A stretch of DNA of 5,003 bases from Myxococcales bacterium. GTDB taxonomy: Bacteria; Myxococcota_C; UBA6777. The position numbers and the translations under genes were made by a program. The stretch spans positions 1 to 5,003 of the forward strand of contig JALTMC010000353.1 of assembly GCA_027005175.1 (NCBI GenBank), written 5' to 3'. Below are positions 1 through 5,003 of the stretch, in pieces. The notes beneath the pieces are model-generated. The model searched no databases and was not told where the DNA came from. It worked only from the letters and a program-made list of their open reading frames with translations. Positions within the stretch are counted from its first letter, which is position 1, and every line of letters starts with the position of its first letter.

Positions 1-383
1 GAGGGAGAGGGGGGTGTGGGGGTGGATTTGCTATCGACATTCTGTGTTTGTTGGGATGGAGTTTCTTGGGGTTGATTGGCGTCTGTGGGTGAAGGTTTGG
101 AAGCTGGCTTTGACGTGGAAGTGGGGGCGGGTTGTGGCAGTGTAGAGGGAGGCAGTACAACGCGCTCGATATCCATCATGGAGTCAGGAGAGGTCGCGAT
201 CAACCACTCATGACAATGTTTGCACTTGTTGGCTGCCGGTCTGATCGACTCGGCGCAGTGGGGACATTGTAACACAAGATGGCTTGCTATCTTTGCAGCC
301 TCAGGCATCCATTCGCAGCAGTATCGACACTTGAGTGCTTCTTCAACGATGGACTCCGCGCAGTATGGACAAGTTTTGGTCAT
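1..383 (-). CDS. Double zinc-ribbon protein with Pro/Ser/Thr-rich tail, partial (C-terminus off the left edge)
   Basis: The frame is open from an ATG at 383 to the window edge (127 codons visible), with an in-frame TGA 15 nt upstream of the ATG, so the start is well bounded. A weak purine-rich stretch (GTGAGAG) precedes it. The N-terminus holds two four-cysteine zinc ribbons: C5/C8/C19/C22 and C40/C43/C54/C57. Each begins CP(Y/H)CAESI and ends with EW, so they look like an internal duplication with a 35-residue period. From about residue 78 the protein becomes Pro/Ser/Thr/Gln-rich, resembling a flexible linker to a domain outside the window. No signal peptide or membrane segment is visible. 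It lies 84 bp after pilB on the same strand and is probably co-transcribed with it. Cysteine-pair ribbons of this kind usually bind zinc and often mediate protein or nucleic acid contacts. The specific function is unknown; a pilus-related or regulatory role is inferred only from position. Confidence 0.82.
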   Translation of the reverse strand, partial: MTKTCPYCAESIVEEALKCRYCCEWMPEAAKIASHLVLQCPHCAESIRPAANKCKHCHEWLIATSPDSMMDIERVVLPPSTLPQPAPTSTSKPASKPSPTDANQPQETPSQQTQNVDSKSTPTPPSP

Positions 384-467
384 GACAATGCTCTCACTTC
401 AAATGCATACGACACCACCATGGTGCACATGGGAAGAACTCTGAAAAAGGCAGGGGGAGAGGTCGGA

Positions 468-2249
468 CTAGAATTCGTCTGGAGCAGTATTTCGGACAAC
501 TTCAGCAATGGTGGTGACACCTTCTTTGAGCCGAACCAGAGCGGACTTACGCAGGGTGCTCATTCCCATGCGAATCGCGGTTGCTTTGAGTTCAGCATTC
601 GAGGCACCTGTCAGAACCATGTCTTTCAGCTCGTCGTACATGGGCATCGCCTCATAAAACGCGATACGTCCTTTGTAGCCGGTTCCGTTACAGATCTCAC
701 AGCCAGCACCCTCCATCACATCAAACGTACCGATCTCTTCTTCTGGTACGCCCAACTTTATCAACGTAGCATCGGGTGTATCCACTGCAACTTTGCAGTT
801 TTTGCAGACACGGCGTCCCAGACGTTGAGCCAGGATTAAGTTGGTTGCAGCAACAACCAGGAAAGGCTCGATACCCATATTCAACAAACGGTTGATGGTA
901 CTGGGAGCATCGTTGGTGTGCAGAGTGGACAAAACAAGGTGACCGGTGAGCGCAGCTTTTACCGCGATTTCTGCCGTTTCAAAGTCTCGAATCTCACCAA
1001 CCATGATAATGTCAGGGTCTTGACGCAGGAAAGAACGCAGCGTAGCCGCAAAGTTTAAGCCGATATCTTCATGTTGTTGAACCTGATTGATTCCTTCCAA
1101 GTTGAATTCAACGGGATCCTCAGCCGTCGAGATATTCACGCCGGGCTTGTTTAGATCTGCCAATCCTGAATACAAGGATGTTGTTTTTCCTGAACCGGTG
1201 GGTCCCGTCACCAGAACCATTCCAAAGGGACGAGAGATCGCCTCTTGAAAATCCGACAACTGTTCTTCAAAGAAGCCCAACTTCGTCATATCCAGTTGAA
1301 GATTTGATTTGTCCAACAGACGCATAACGGTCTTTTCACCAAACAAGGTCGGCAAAACAGAGACACGAAAGTCCATCTCGCGATCTTTACCGATCCGAAG
1401 TTTGATGCGACCATCCTGAGGCAAGCGACGCTCCGCGATATCGAGCTTACTCATAACCTTGAGGCGGGATGTGATGGAGTTTTTGAGTTTGTAGGGAGGC
1501 TTCATCACTTCATAGAGCACACCATCGATACGATACCGAACACGCATAATTTTTTCGTAGGGTTCGATGTGGATATCTGAGGCTCCTTTGCGAATCGCGT
1601 CGAGCAAGATCAAGTTGACCAGACGGATAACGGGAGCGTCTTCAGCGGCTCGCTCCAGGTCAAGAACTGTAGCGTTGTCTGCTTCTGCCACCACAACGTC
1701 AACCTCATCATCATTGATCTCATCGATGATTTGATCGTAGTCAATGGAAGGCATAGCCACTTCACTTCCATTTTCAGGTGCAACTTCTTCACCGTAGTAC
1801 TCTTCGACCGCGCCTGCGAACGAGCCCTCAGTGGTCACAACCACATCGATGTTGTAGCCTGTAATAAACTTCAGGTCATCAATCGCATAGATATTCGAAG
1901 GATCAACCATCGCAACGATGAGAGTATTACCGACACGACTCAAGGGGATGGACTGGTGTTTTTGGACAACATCCACAGGGATCAAAGCCAGGACATCTTC
2001 TTCAATCTCAAAATCAGAGAGAGAAACAGCAGGAACTTTGTATTGGTTACTCAGAAAAGACGCCAGCTCACTCTCATCGATCAGGCCCTGCTTTGCCAGA
2101 TGTTTACCGAGACGGCCCCCTTCTTTCTTGGCGGACTCTTCTGCTTTCTTAACTTCGGTGGACAACGCCTTGTTGTCACGCACTAACAGAGCGCCTGCAC
2201 CCGAACGGCGGAAACTACTTCGCGACGATGACGACTTACTATCAGACAT
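468..2249 (-). CDS. pilB: Type IV pilus assembly (extension) ATPase PilB, GspE/PulE family
   Basis: This 593-residue protein is the cytoplasmic hexameric ATPase that powers type IV pilus extension at the inner-membrane platform. An MshEN/T2SSE_N domain spans about residues 17-155. An acidic linker (about 165-205) follows, then the secretion ATPase core: Walker A GPTGSGKT at 349-356, Asp box around TAEDPVEF (375-382), Walker B IIMVGEIRD (414-422) and His box TGHLVLSTLHTN (435-446). A tetracysteine zinc site lies at C482/C485 and C517/C520, typical of PilB/GspE and absent from the retraction ATPase PilT. Full-length homology to the PilB recalled from Myxococcus favours PilB over GspE. The ATG at 2249 has a good Shine-Dalgarno, and the next in-frame ATG is codon 114. 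Oddities: residues 1-16 are Ser/Arg-rich, and the first of the two MshEN motifs is degenerate. The gene follows ribF by 93 bp. No pilT, pilC or pilA is visible. Confidence 0.95.
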   Translation of the reverse strand: MSDSKSSSSRSSFRRSGAGALLVRDNKALSTEVKKAEESAKKEGGRLGKHLAKQGLIDESELASFLSNQYKVPAVSLSDFEIEEDVLALIPVDVVQKHQSIPLSRVGNTLIVAMVDPSNIYAIDDLKFITGYNIDVVVTTEGSFAGAVEEYYGEEVAPENGSEVAMPSIDYDQIIDEINDDEVDVVVAEADNATVLDLERAAEDAPVIRLVNLILLDAIRKGASDIHIEPYEKIMRVRYRIDGVLYEVMKPPYKLKNSITSRLKVMSKLDIAERRLPQDGRIKLRIGKDREMDFRVSVLPTLFGEKTVMRLLDKSNLQLDMTKLGFFEEQLSDFQEAISRPFGMVLVTGPTGSGKTTSLYSGLADLNKPGVNISTAEDPVEFNLEGINQVQQHEDIGLNFAATLRSFLRQDPDIIMVGEIRDFETAEIAVKAALTGHLVLSTLHTNDAPSTINRLLNMGIEPFLVVAATNLILAQRLGRRVCKNCKVAVDTPDATLIKLGVPEEEIGTFDVMEGAGCEICNGTGYKGRIAFYEAMPMYDELKDMVLTGASNAELKATAIRMGMSTLRKSALVRLKEGVTTIAEVVRNTAPDEF

Positions 2250-2256
2250 TCTGTCT

Positions 2257-2263
2257 TCCTCTC
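2257..2263 (-). promoter_or_regulatory. Ribosome binding site of pilB
   Basis: On the minus strand GAGAGGA lies 7 nt before the ATG at 2249. It is a good match to the anti-Shine-Dalgarno and fixes the pilB start at this ATG. That matters because the N-terminal Ser/Arg-rich segment would otherwise be suspected of being non-coding. Confidence 0.7.
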
Positions 2264-2272
2264 TTCTTTACG

Positions 2273-2298
2273 ACTTTATGGCCTCACTTTATGGCCTC
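2273..2298. repeat. Perfect 13-bp tandem duplication upstream of pilB
   Basis: ACTTTATGGCCTC occurs twice head to tail (2273-2285 and 2286-2298) with no mismatch. It lies 24 bp upstream of the pilB start codon and adjoins the Shine-Dalgarno region. It could be a replication-slippage duplication or a pair of regulatory sites in the 5' untranslated region. Copy-number change here would alter the spacing of upstream signals without touching a reading frame. Confidence 0.8.
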
Positions 2299-2313
2299 TA
2301 TTCTCTGGTTCAA
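2286..2313 (-). promoter_or_regulatory. Weak candidate promoter for pilB
   Basis: Reading the minus strand, TTGAAC (2313-2308) and TAAAGT (2291-2286) are separated by 16 bp, and each matches the sigma-70 consensus at 4 of 6 positions. The -10 candidate falls in one copy of the 13-bp duplication, and the other copy carries the same hexamer 13 bp downstream. The match is weak and could be chance; pilB may instead be read from a ribF promoter. Confidence 0.2.
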
Positions 2314-2342
2314 AGACACGAAAGCCTCACATCCAGACCGGA

Positions 2343-3338
2343 TCATTCATTTCCATGGTACGCCAACATCGAACCACTCCAACATTCCGAGTGATGGGGT
2401 GCAGCGAAAGCGGGCTCAGCAAGACAGGCCCGCGCTTGTTGTTCATCATTGGAGATCTGTCCTCGCAATGCATCAACAGATGAAAAGGTTTGCTCCGCTC
2501 GCAAACGCTTCACCATGTGAACGCGGATTGATTGTCCATAGAGGTCACCAGAAAAGTCAAGCAAATGACTCTCAATCGAGAGAGCTGCTTCCTTTTCAAA
2601 GGTTGGTTTCACCCCGATATTGCTAACAGCTGGAAACATTCCATCTTTCGTATCAACCCAGCAGGCATACACCCCATTGGCAGGGATGAGTTCTTGAGGA
2701 GTATCCACATTTGCGGTTGGAAAGCCGATCTGACGACCCCGCTGCGCACCTTGCACGACAACCCCTTCCAAGAAGAAATACCGCTCTAAGAGAAGCCTCG
2801 CTCCTTCCACCTGACCCTCCAACACAAATTCACGGATTTTTGTACTGGAGGCAACGATACCATCGAACGAGAGCGGGGGTACGACTTCAACAGAGATACC
2901 ATGATGAGCGGCCAACGGTTGCAAGATATCCACGCCCGCCTTGCCCCCTCTCCCAAAGGTGAAGTCAAAACCGACAAACACAGCCTTAGCACGCAAGTGA
3001 CAATGTAACACATCTGAAACAAATTGTTCGGGAGAATAACTGGCAAAAGCACGATCAAAGGGTTCCTCCACCACTAAGTCCACTCCCAAAGAGGCGAGAA
3101 GCTCAACTTTTTGCGCATATGTATTGATTAAAGGGGGTGCCAAATGAGGAACAAGTAACTTCACTGGATGAGGTTGAAACGTATACACCGCTGTAGAAAG
3201 CTGGTGAGTGTTCCCATAAACTTGGGCTCGACGAAGGATCTCACGATGCCCTCGATGTACGCCATCAAAATTGCCGATGGTCACCACCGTGTTTTCGGAA
3301 AGCTCCGAAGCAGAGCGATATCCCTTATACAGTCTCAA
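2343..3338 (-). CDS. ribF: Bifunctional riboflavin kinase / FAD synthetase
   Basis: RibF phosphorylates riboflavin to FMN and adenylylates FMN to FAD in the cytoplasm. The N-terminal nucleotidyltransferase half shows GNFDGVHRGH (residues 22-31), GFDFTFGRGGKAG (123-135) and SSTKIR (164-169). The C-terminal flavokinase half shows GRQIGFPTANV (201-211), SNIGVKPTF (239-247) and ESHLLDF (256-262), with E257 the expected catalytic glutamate. The start is a TTG at 3338: after the in-frame TGA about 40 nt upstream no ATG or GTG is available, and the resulting N-terminus (MRLYKGYRSASEL) aligns well with the usual RibF start. A GGAG lies 10 nt before the TTG. The length of 331 residues is slightly long because about 25 residues follow the normal end near QARACL. 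It is divergent from the kinase and 93 bp upstream of pilB. No FMN riboswitch-like leader was recognised, and no convincing promoter. Confidence 0.95.
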   Translation of the reverse strand: MRLYKGYRSASELSENTVVTIGNFDGVHRGHREILRRAQVYGNTHQLSTAVYTFQPHPVKLLVPHLAPPLINTYAQKVELLASLGVDLVVEEPFDRAFASYSPEQFVSDVLHCHLRAKAVFVGFDFTFGRGGKAGVDILQPLAAHHGISVEVVPPLSFDGIVASSTKIREFVLEGQVEGARLLLERYFFLEGVVVQGAQRGRQIGFPTANVDTPQELIPANGVYACWVDTKDGMFPAVSNIGVKPTFEKEAALSIESHLLDFSGDLYGQSIRVHMVKRLRAEQTFSSVDALRGQISNDEQQARACLAEPAFAAPHHSECWSGSMLAYHGNE

Positions 3339-3438
3339 AAGCCTGACACTCCAAGCAGAAAAGTCATTGCCACTTCAGCAAGAACCTACATAGCACGCAG
3401 ATAACAAAGGGCTGTCGATACGTAGAATCAGACACTTA

Positions 3439-3449
3439 GGGGACTCCCC
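3439..3449. repeat. Short inverted repeat GGGGACTCCCC
   Basis: This is an 11-bp perfect palindrome around a central C, about 100 bp upstream of the ribF start. It is too short for a confident terminator and lacks a T-run. It could be an operator for either divergent gene or chance. Confidence 0.3.
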
Positions 3450-3519
3450 AACCCTACTGGCATTACAGACATTTGTTGTATCTTTCCTGTTGCATTCTGT
3501 CAACCGGGAAGCTTCCTTT

Positions 3520-3570
3520 TTCTGAAGTGACTTACAGGCCCTTCTGAAGTGACTTACAGCCTCTTCAGAA
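3520..3570. repeat. Phased repeat array of three TTCnGAA elements, 22-bp period; candidate operator
   Basis: TTCTGAAGTGACTTACAG occurs perfectly at 3520-3537 and 3542-3559, and the 22-bp units that begin there match at 20 of 22 positions. A third, degenerate element (TTCAGAA, 3564-3570) continues the same 22-bp phase. TTCnGAA is itself palindromic. The array ends 12 bp before the TTGACA hexamer at 3583. Period and position suit a DNA-binding regulator occupying the same helix face upstream of the kinase promoter. The same bases can also pair as TTTTCTGAAG (3518-3527) with CTTCAGAAAA (3563-3572), so a hairpin is an alternative reading. The bound protein is unknown. Confidence 0.75.
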
Positions 3571-3582
3571 AAGTTGTATCAT

Positions 3583-3611
3583 TTGACACAGCCAACACAA
3601 AATCCTGTAAA
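3583..3611 (+). promoter_or_regulatory. Candidate sigma-70 promoter P1 of the kinase gene
   Basis: A perfect -35 TTGACA (3583-3588) is followed after exactly 17 bp by TGTAAA (3606-3611), which matches the -10 consensus at 4 of 6 positions but lacks the important second-position A and final T. The predicted transcript start is near 3618, upstream of both candidate kinase start codons. The weak -10 and the repeat array just upstream suggest an activator-dependent promoter; this is inference. Confidence 0.5.
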
Positions 3612-3633
3612 CGTTTTGAACAAAGATGCCGTC

Positions 3634-3662
3634 TTGACCTAATGTGATAGCTCGGATATGTT
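3634..3662 (+). promoter_or_regulatory. Alternative candidate promoter P2 overlapping the upstream kinase start
   Basis: TTGACC (3634-3639, 5 of 6) and TATGTT (3657-3662, 4 of 6, with TAT and the final T present) are 17 bp apart. Transcription would begin near 3669, downstream of the ATG at 3658, so this transcript could only be translated from the ATG at 3724 or later. It is an alternative or additional promoter to P1. Confidence 0.3.
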
Positions 3663-5003
3663 ATCATCTCAGGTCGAGAATCCCCTAGACTGGTTGGACA
3701 ACCAGACAGAGCAAGATAAAACTATGACGGTTCCTATGGAACATTCTGAACACTTTGTTCAGCTGCTCCTCGATGATGGATTAATTCGTCGAGATGATTG
3801 GCAGATAGCTCAATCGATACATAAAGTGCAAGGCGGTCGCCTGATCGAGATCCTGTTGGGACTCTGCCCTATCAGCGAAGAAGATTTGTACCAGGCTATC
3901 GCACGCCAACTGACCTTACCTTTTTGGTCGGAGCATGAGCTGACAAGCATCGCCCTCGACCCCAATCTACTCCACCAGTTCCCAGCCCAAGTGGTATTAG
4001 AGTACAGCTTCTTACCTATTAAGTCAGAGACTCACAACAACCAAGTCACTCTACACCTGGTTGTTCCCGATCCTCTGATCCACGAAACACTGGACTCAAT
4101 ACGAGCCTACGGTCAGGCGTCCTATCTACAGTTGGGGATCGCAACTCCAAGTGCGATCACCAATGCCATTCAGATCCACTACAAACACAGGATGAACCTA
4201 CCTGACACTCAACCCAAAGGCCGTCCGGGATCGAATCGAGAAGAGAGAGCACAAGATCTACCGATCAGCCAGACCAGCCATGGTATCGCCCCTCCCAAGC
4301 TACAGATGCGAGAGTGTCCAGCTTGCGAGAATGTTCAACCCTTAGACCTCTCACACTGCAACAAGTGCGGTTCGCCCATGGATCTCACCCAGGCCGATCC
4401 GATTTTGGGAAAGAACGTGGGTCACTTTTTGCTTCAAAGCAAACTGGGTGAGGGCGGTATGGGCCTTGTGTACCAAGCACTCAATACACACAACAACCAA
4501 GAAGCTGCCGTTAAGATCTTACGCACCCACCTGACAACCAACGAGCGGGTGGTCAAGCGCTTCCACCGCGAGGCCCAAGCCCAAAATCACTTGCGACATG
4601 ACAATATCGTCTTTGTTCATGACTTTGGATTTGAAGAAGGAATTGGCTTTTATATCGCGATGGAGTTCCTGCGCGGAAAAAGCATGGAAGAGATCCTAGA
4701 AGACAACCCTGAGATGCTCTCGATCAAATTCACCCAGTCGATCATACGTCAGGTGTGTGATGCTATGGGATTTGCTCACTCCCGAGGAATCTACCACCGA
4801 GATCTCAAGCCCGACAATATCTTTCTGATGGATCAAGGTCGTTGGGATCCCAGCGCAGAACAAAGTGTCAAAGTGCTCGACTTTGGGGTCGCCAAAATGG
4901 TGGCCAGCGAAGAAGATGAACGCCTGACACGAACAGGCATGACCATCGGGACCCCGCGCTATATGGCACCCGAGCAAGCCGGTGATGGCAACGCCGATCA
5001 TCG
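3658..5003 (+). CDS. Ser/Thr protein kinase with N-terminal MshEN (T2SSE_N) domain and zinc ribbon, partial (C-terminus off the right edge)
   Basis: The frame is open after a TAA at 3640 to the window end (448 codons from the ATG at 3658). Residues about 31-175 resemble the N-terminal domain of PilB/GspE/MshE ATPases, with the characteristic PDP after a hydrophobic strand (137-139) and a terminal AIQIHY helix (170-175). A linker (about 176-215) leads to a zinc ribbon with C220/C223/C234/C237. From about 255 comes a Hanks-type kinase domain: glycine loop GEGGMGLV (264-271), ATP lysine K286, alpha-C glutamate E305, catalytic HRDLKPDN (380-387), DFG (408-410) and APE (437-439). All catalytic residues are present, so it should be active. 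The end of the kinase domain and any sensor or membrane part are outside the window. Neither ATG (3658 or 3724) has a good Shine-Dalgarno; the extra 22 residues lie outside any recognised domain. It is divergent from ribF-pilB. The substrate is unknown; pilus proteins are candidates by context only. Confidence 0.93.
   Translation, partial: MLSSQVENPLDWLDNQTEQDKTMTVPMEHSEHFVQLLLDDGLIRRDDWQIAQSIHKVQGGRLIEILLGLCPISEEDLYQAIARQLTLPFWSEHELTSIALDPNLLHQFPAQVVLEYSFLPIKSETHNNQVTLHLVVPDPLIHETLDSIRAYGQASYLQLGIATPSAITNAIQIHYKHRMNLPDTQPKGRPGSNREERAQDLPISQTSHGIAPPKLQMRECPACENVQPLDLSHCNKCGSPMDLTQADPILGKNVGHFLLQSKLGEGGMGLVYQALNTHNNQEAAVKILRTHLTTNERVVKRFHREAQAQNHLRHDNIVFVHDFGFEEGIGFYIAMEFLRGKSMEEILEDNPEMLSIKFTQSIIRQVCDAMGFAHSRGIYHRDLKPDNIFLMDQGRWDPSAEQSVKVLDFGVAKMVASEEDERLTRTGMTIGTPRYMAPEQAGDGNADH

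Larger units (their letters stand above)
3339..3657. other. Divergent intergenic region between ribF and the kinase gene
   Basis: This 319-bp stretch has no supportable coding frame. The ribF-proximal half (3339-3510) holds only a short GGGGACTCCCC inverted repeat and no recognisable ribF promoter. The kinase-proximal half holds a phased array of TTCnGAA elements and one or two sigma-70-like promoters. An 8-bp copy of the repeat core (CTGAAGTG) also occurs in the opposite orientation at 3371-3378, close to the ribF start. No tRNA, terminator or riboswitch fold was recognised. Confidence 0.7.

Noticed and set aside
1-25. G-rich run on the plus strand that might form a G-quadruplex.
   Set aside because: It lacks four clean G3 tracts in a short span and is explained by Pro codons (CCC, CCA) in the Pro-rich tail of the minus-strand gene.
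416-425. CACCATGGTG palindrome in the pilB to zinc-ribbon gap.
   Set aside because: It has no loop and no adjacent T-run, so it is not a terminator, and a 10-bp palindrome alone is weak evidence for an operator.
380-430. A 16-codon minus-strand frame whose TGA overlaps the ATG of the zinc-ribbon gene (ATGA).
   Set aside because: It has no Shine-Dalgarno and no recognisable content. The overlap is suggestive of translational coupling but a frame this short is easily chance.
279-839. Plus-strand open frame of 186 codons.
   Set aside because: It lies antisense to the 3' end of pilB and to the zinc-ribbon gene, has no family motifs, and both minus-strand genes are secure.
1731-2394. Plus-strand open frames antisense to the 5' half of pilB and its leader.
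   Set aside because: They mirror the codon structure of pilB in other frames and show no domain or credible start signal.
3475-3580. GTTGTATC occurring at 3475-3482 and 3573-3580.
   Set aside because: An 8-bp match with no regular spacing to the other elements is likely chance.
4696-5001. Minus-strand open frame inside the kinase gene.
   Set aside because: The plus strand there encodes the kinase catalytic motifs without interruption, so the opposing frame is a shadow.

Overview
The window looks like chromosomal DNA of a deltaproteobacterium in the broad sense, most plausibly Myxococcota or a relative. This rests on a PilB that matches my memory of the Myxococcus PilB almost end to end (for example the C-terminal NTAPD-F ending and the HEDIGLNFAA segment), and on a multidomain Hanks-type Ser/Thr kinase of the kind abundant in that group. 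The assignment is from recalled family sequences, not a search. No mobile element, CRISPR array, tRNA or rRNA was seen.

Layout. On the minus strand, read right to left, come ribF (3338 to 2343), pilB (2249 to 468), and a double zinc-ribbon protein that starts at 383 and runs off the left edge. The three are co-directional with gaps of 93 and 84 bp and no convincing terminator between them, so they may form one unit. A perfect 13-bp tandem duplication lies in the ribF-pilB gap. On the plus strand a Ser/Thr kinase gene starts at about 3658 (or 3724) and runs off the right edge.

The 319-bp divergent region (3339-3657) is the most structured non-coding part. It has three TTCnGAA heptamers exactly 22 bp apart (two inside near-identical 22-bp units, the third degenerate), ending 12 bp before a perfect TTGACA -35 hexamer. 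A second promoter-like pair overlaps the upstream candidate start of the kinase.

How the genes may work together. PilB is the type IV pilus extension ATPase. The divergent kinase has an unusual order: a GspE/PilB-type N-terminal domain (MshEN/T2SSE_N family), then a four-cysteine zinc ribbon, then a Ser/Thr kinase domain. So it shares one domain type with PilB and another with the small zinc-ribbon protein encoded after pilB. This reuse suggests a signalling module linked to pilus control, possibly through nucleotide sensing or docking to the pilus motor base. That is inference. RibF (FMN/FAD synthesis) is a housekeeping gene with no evident link to pili.
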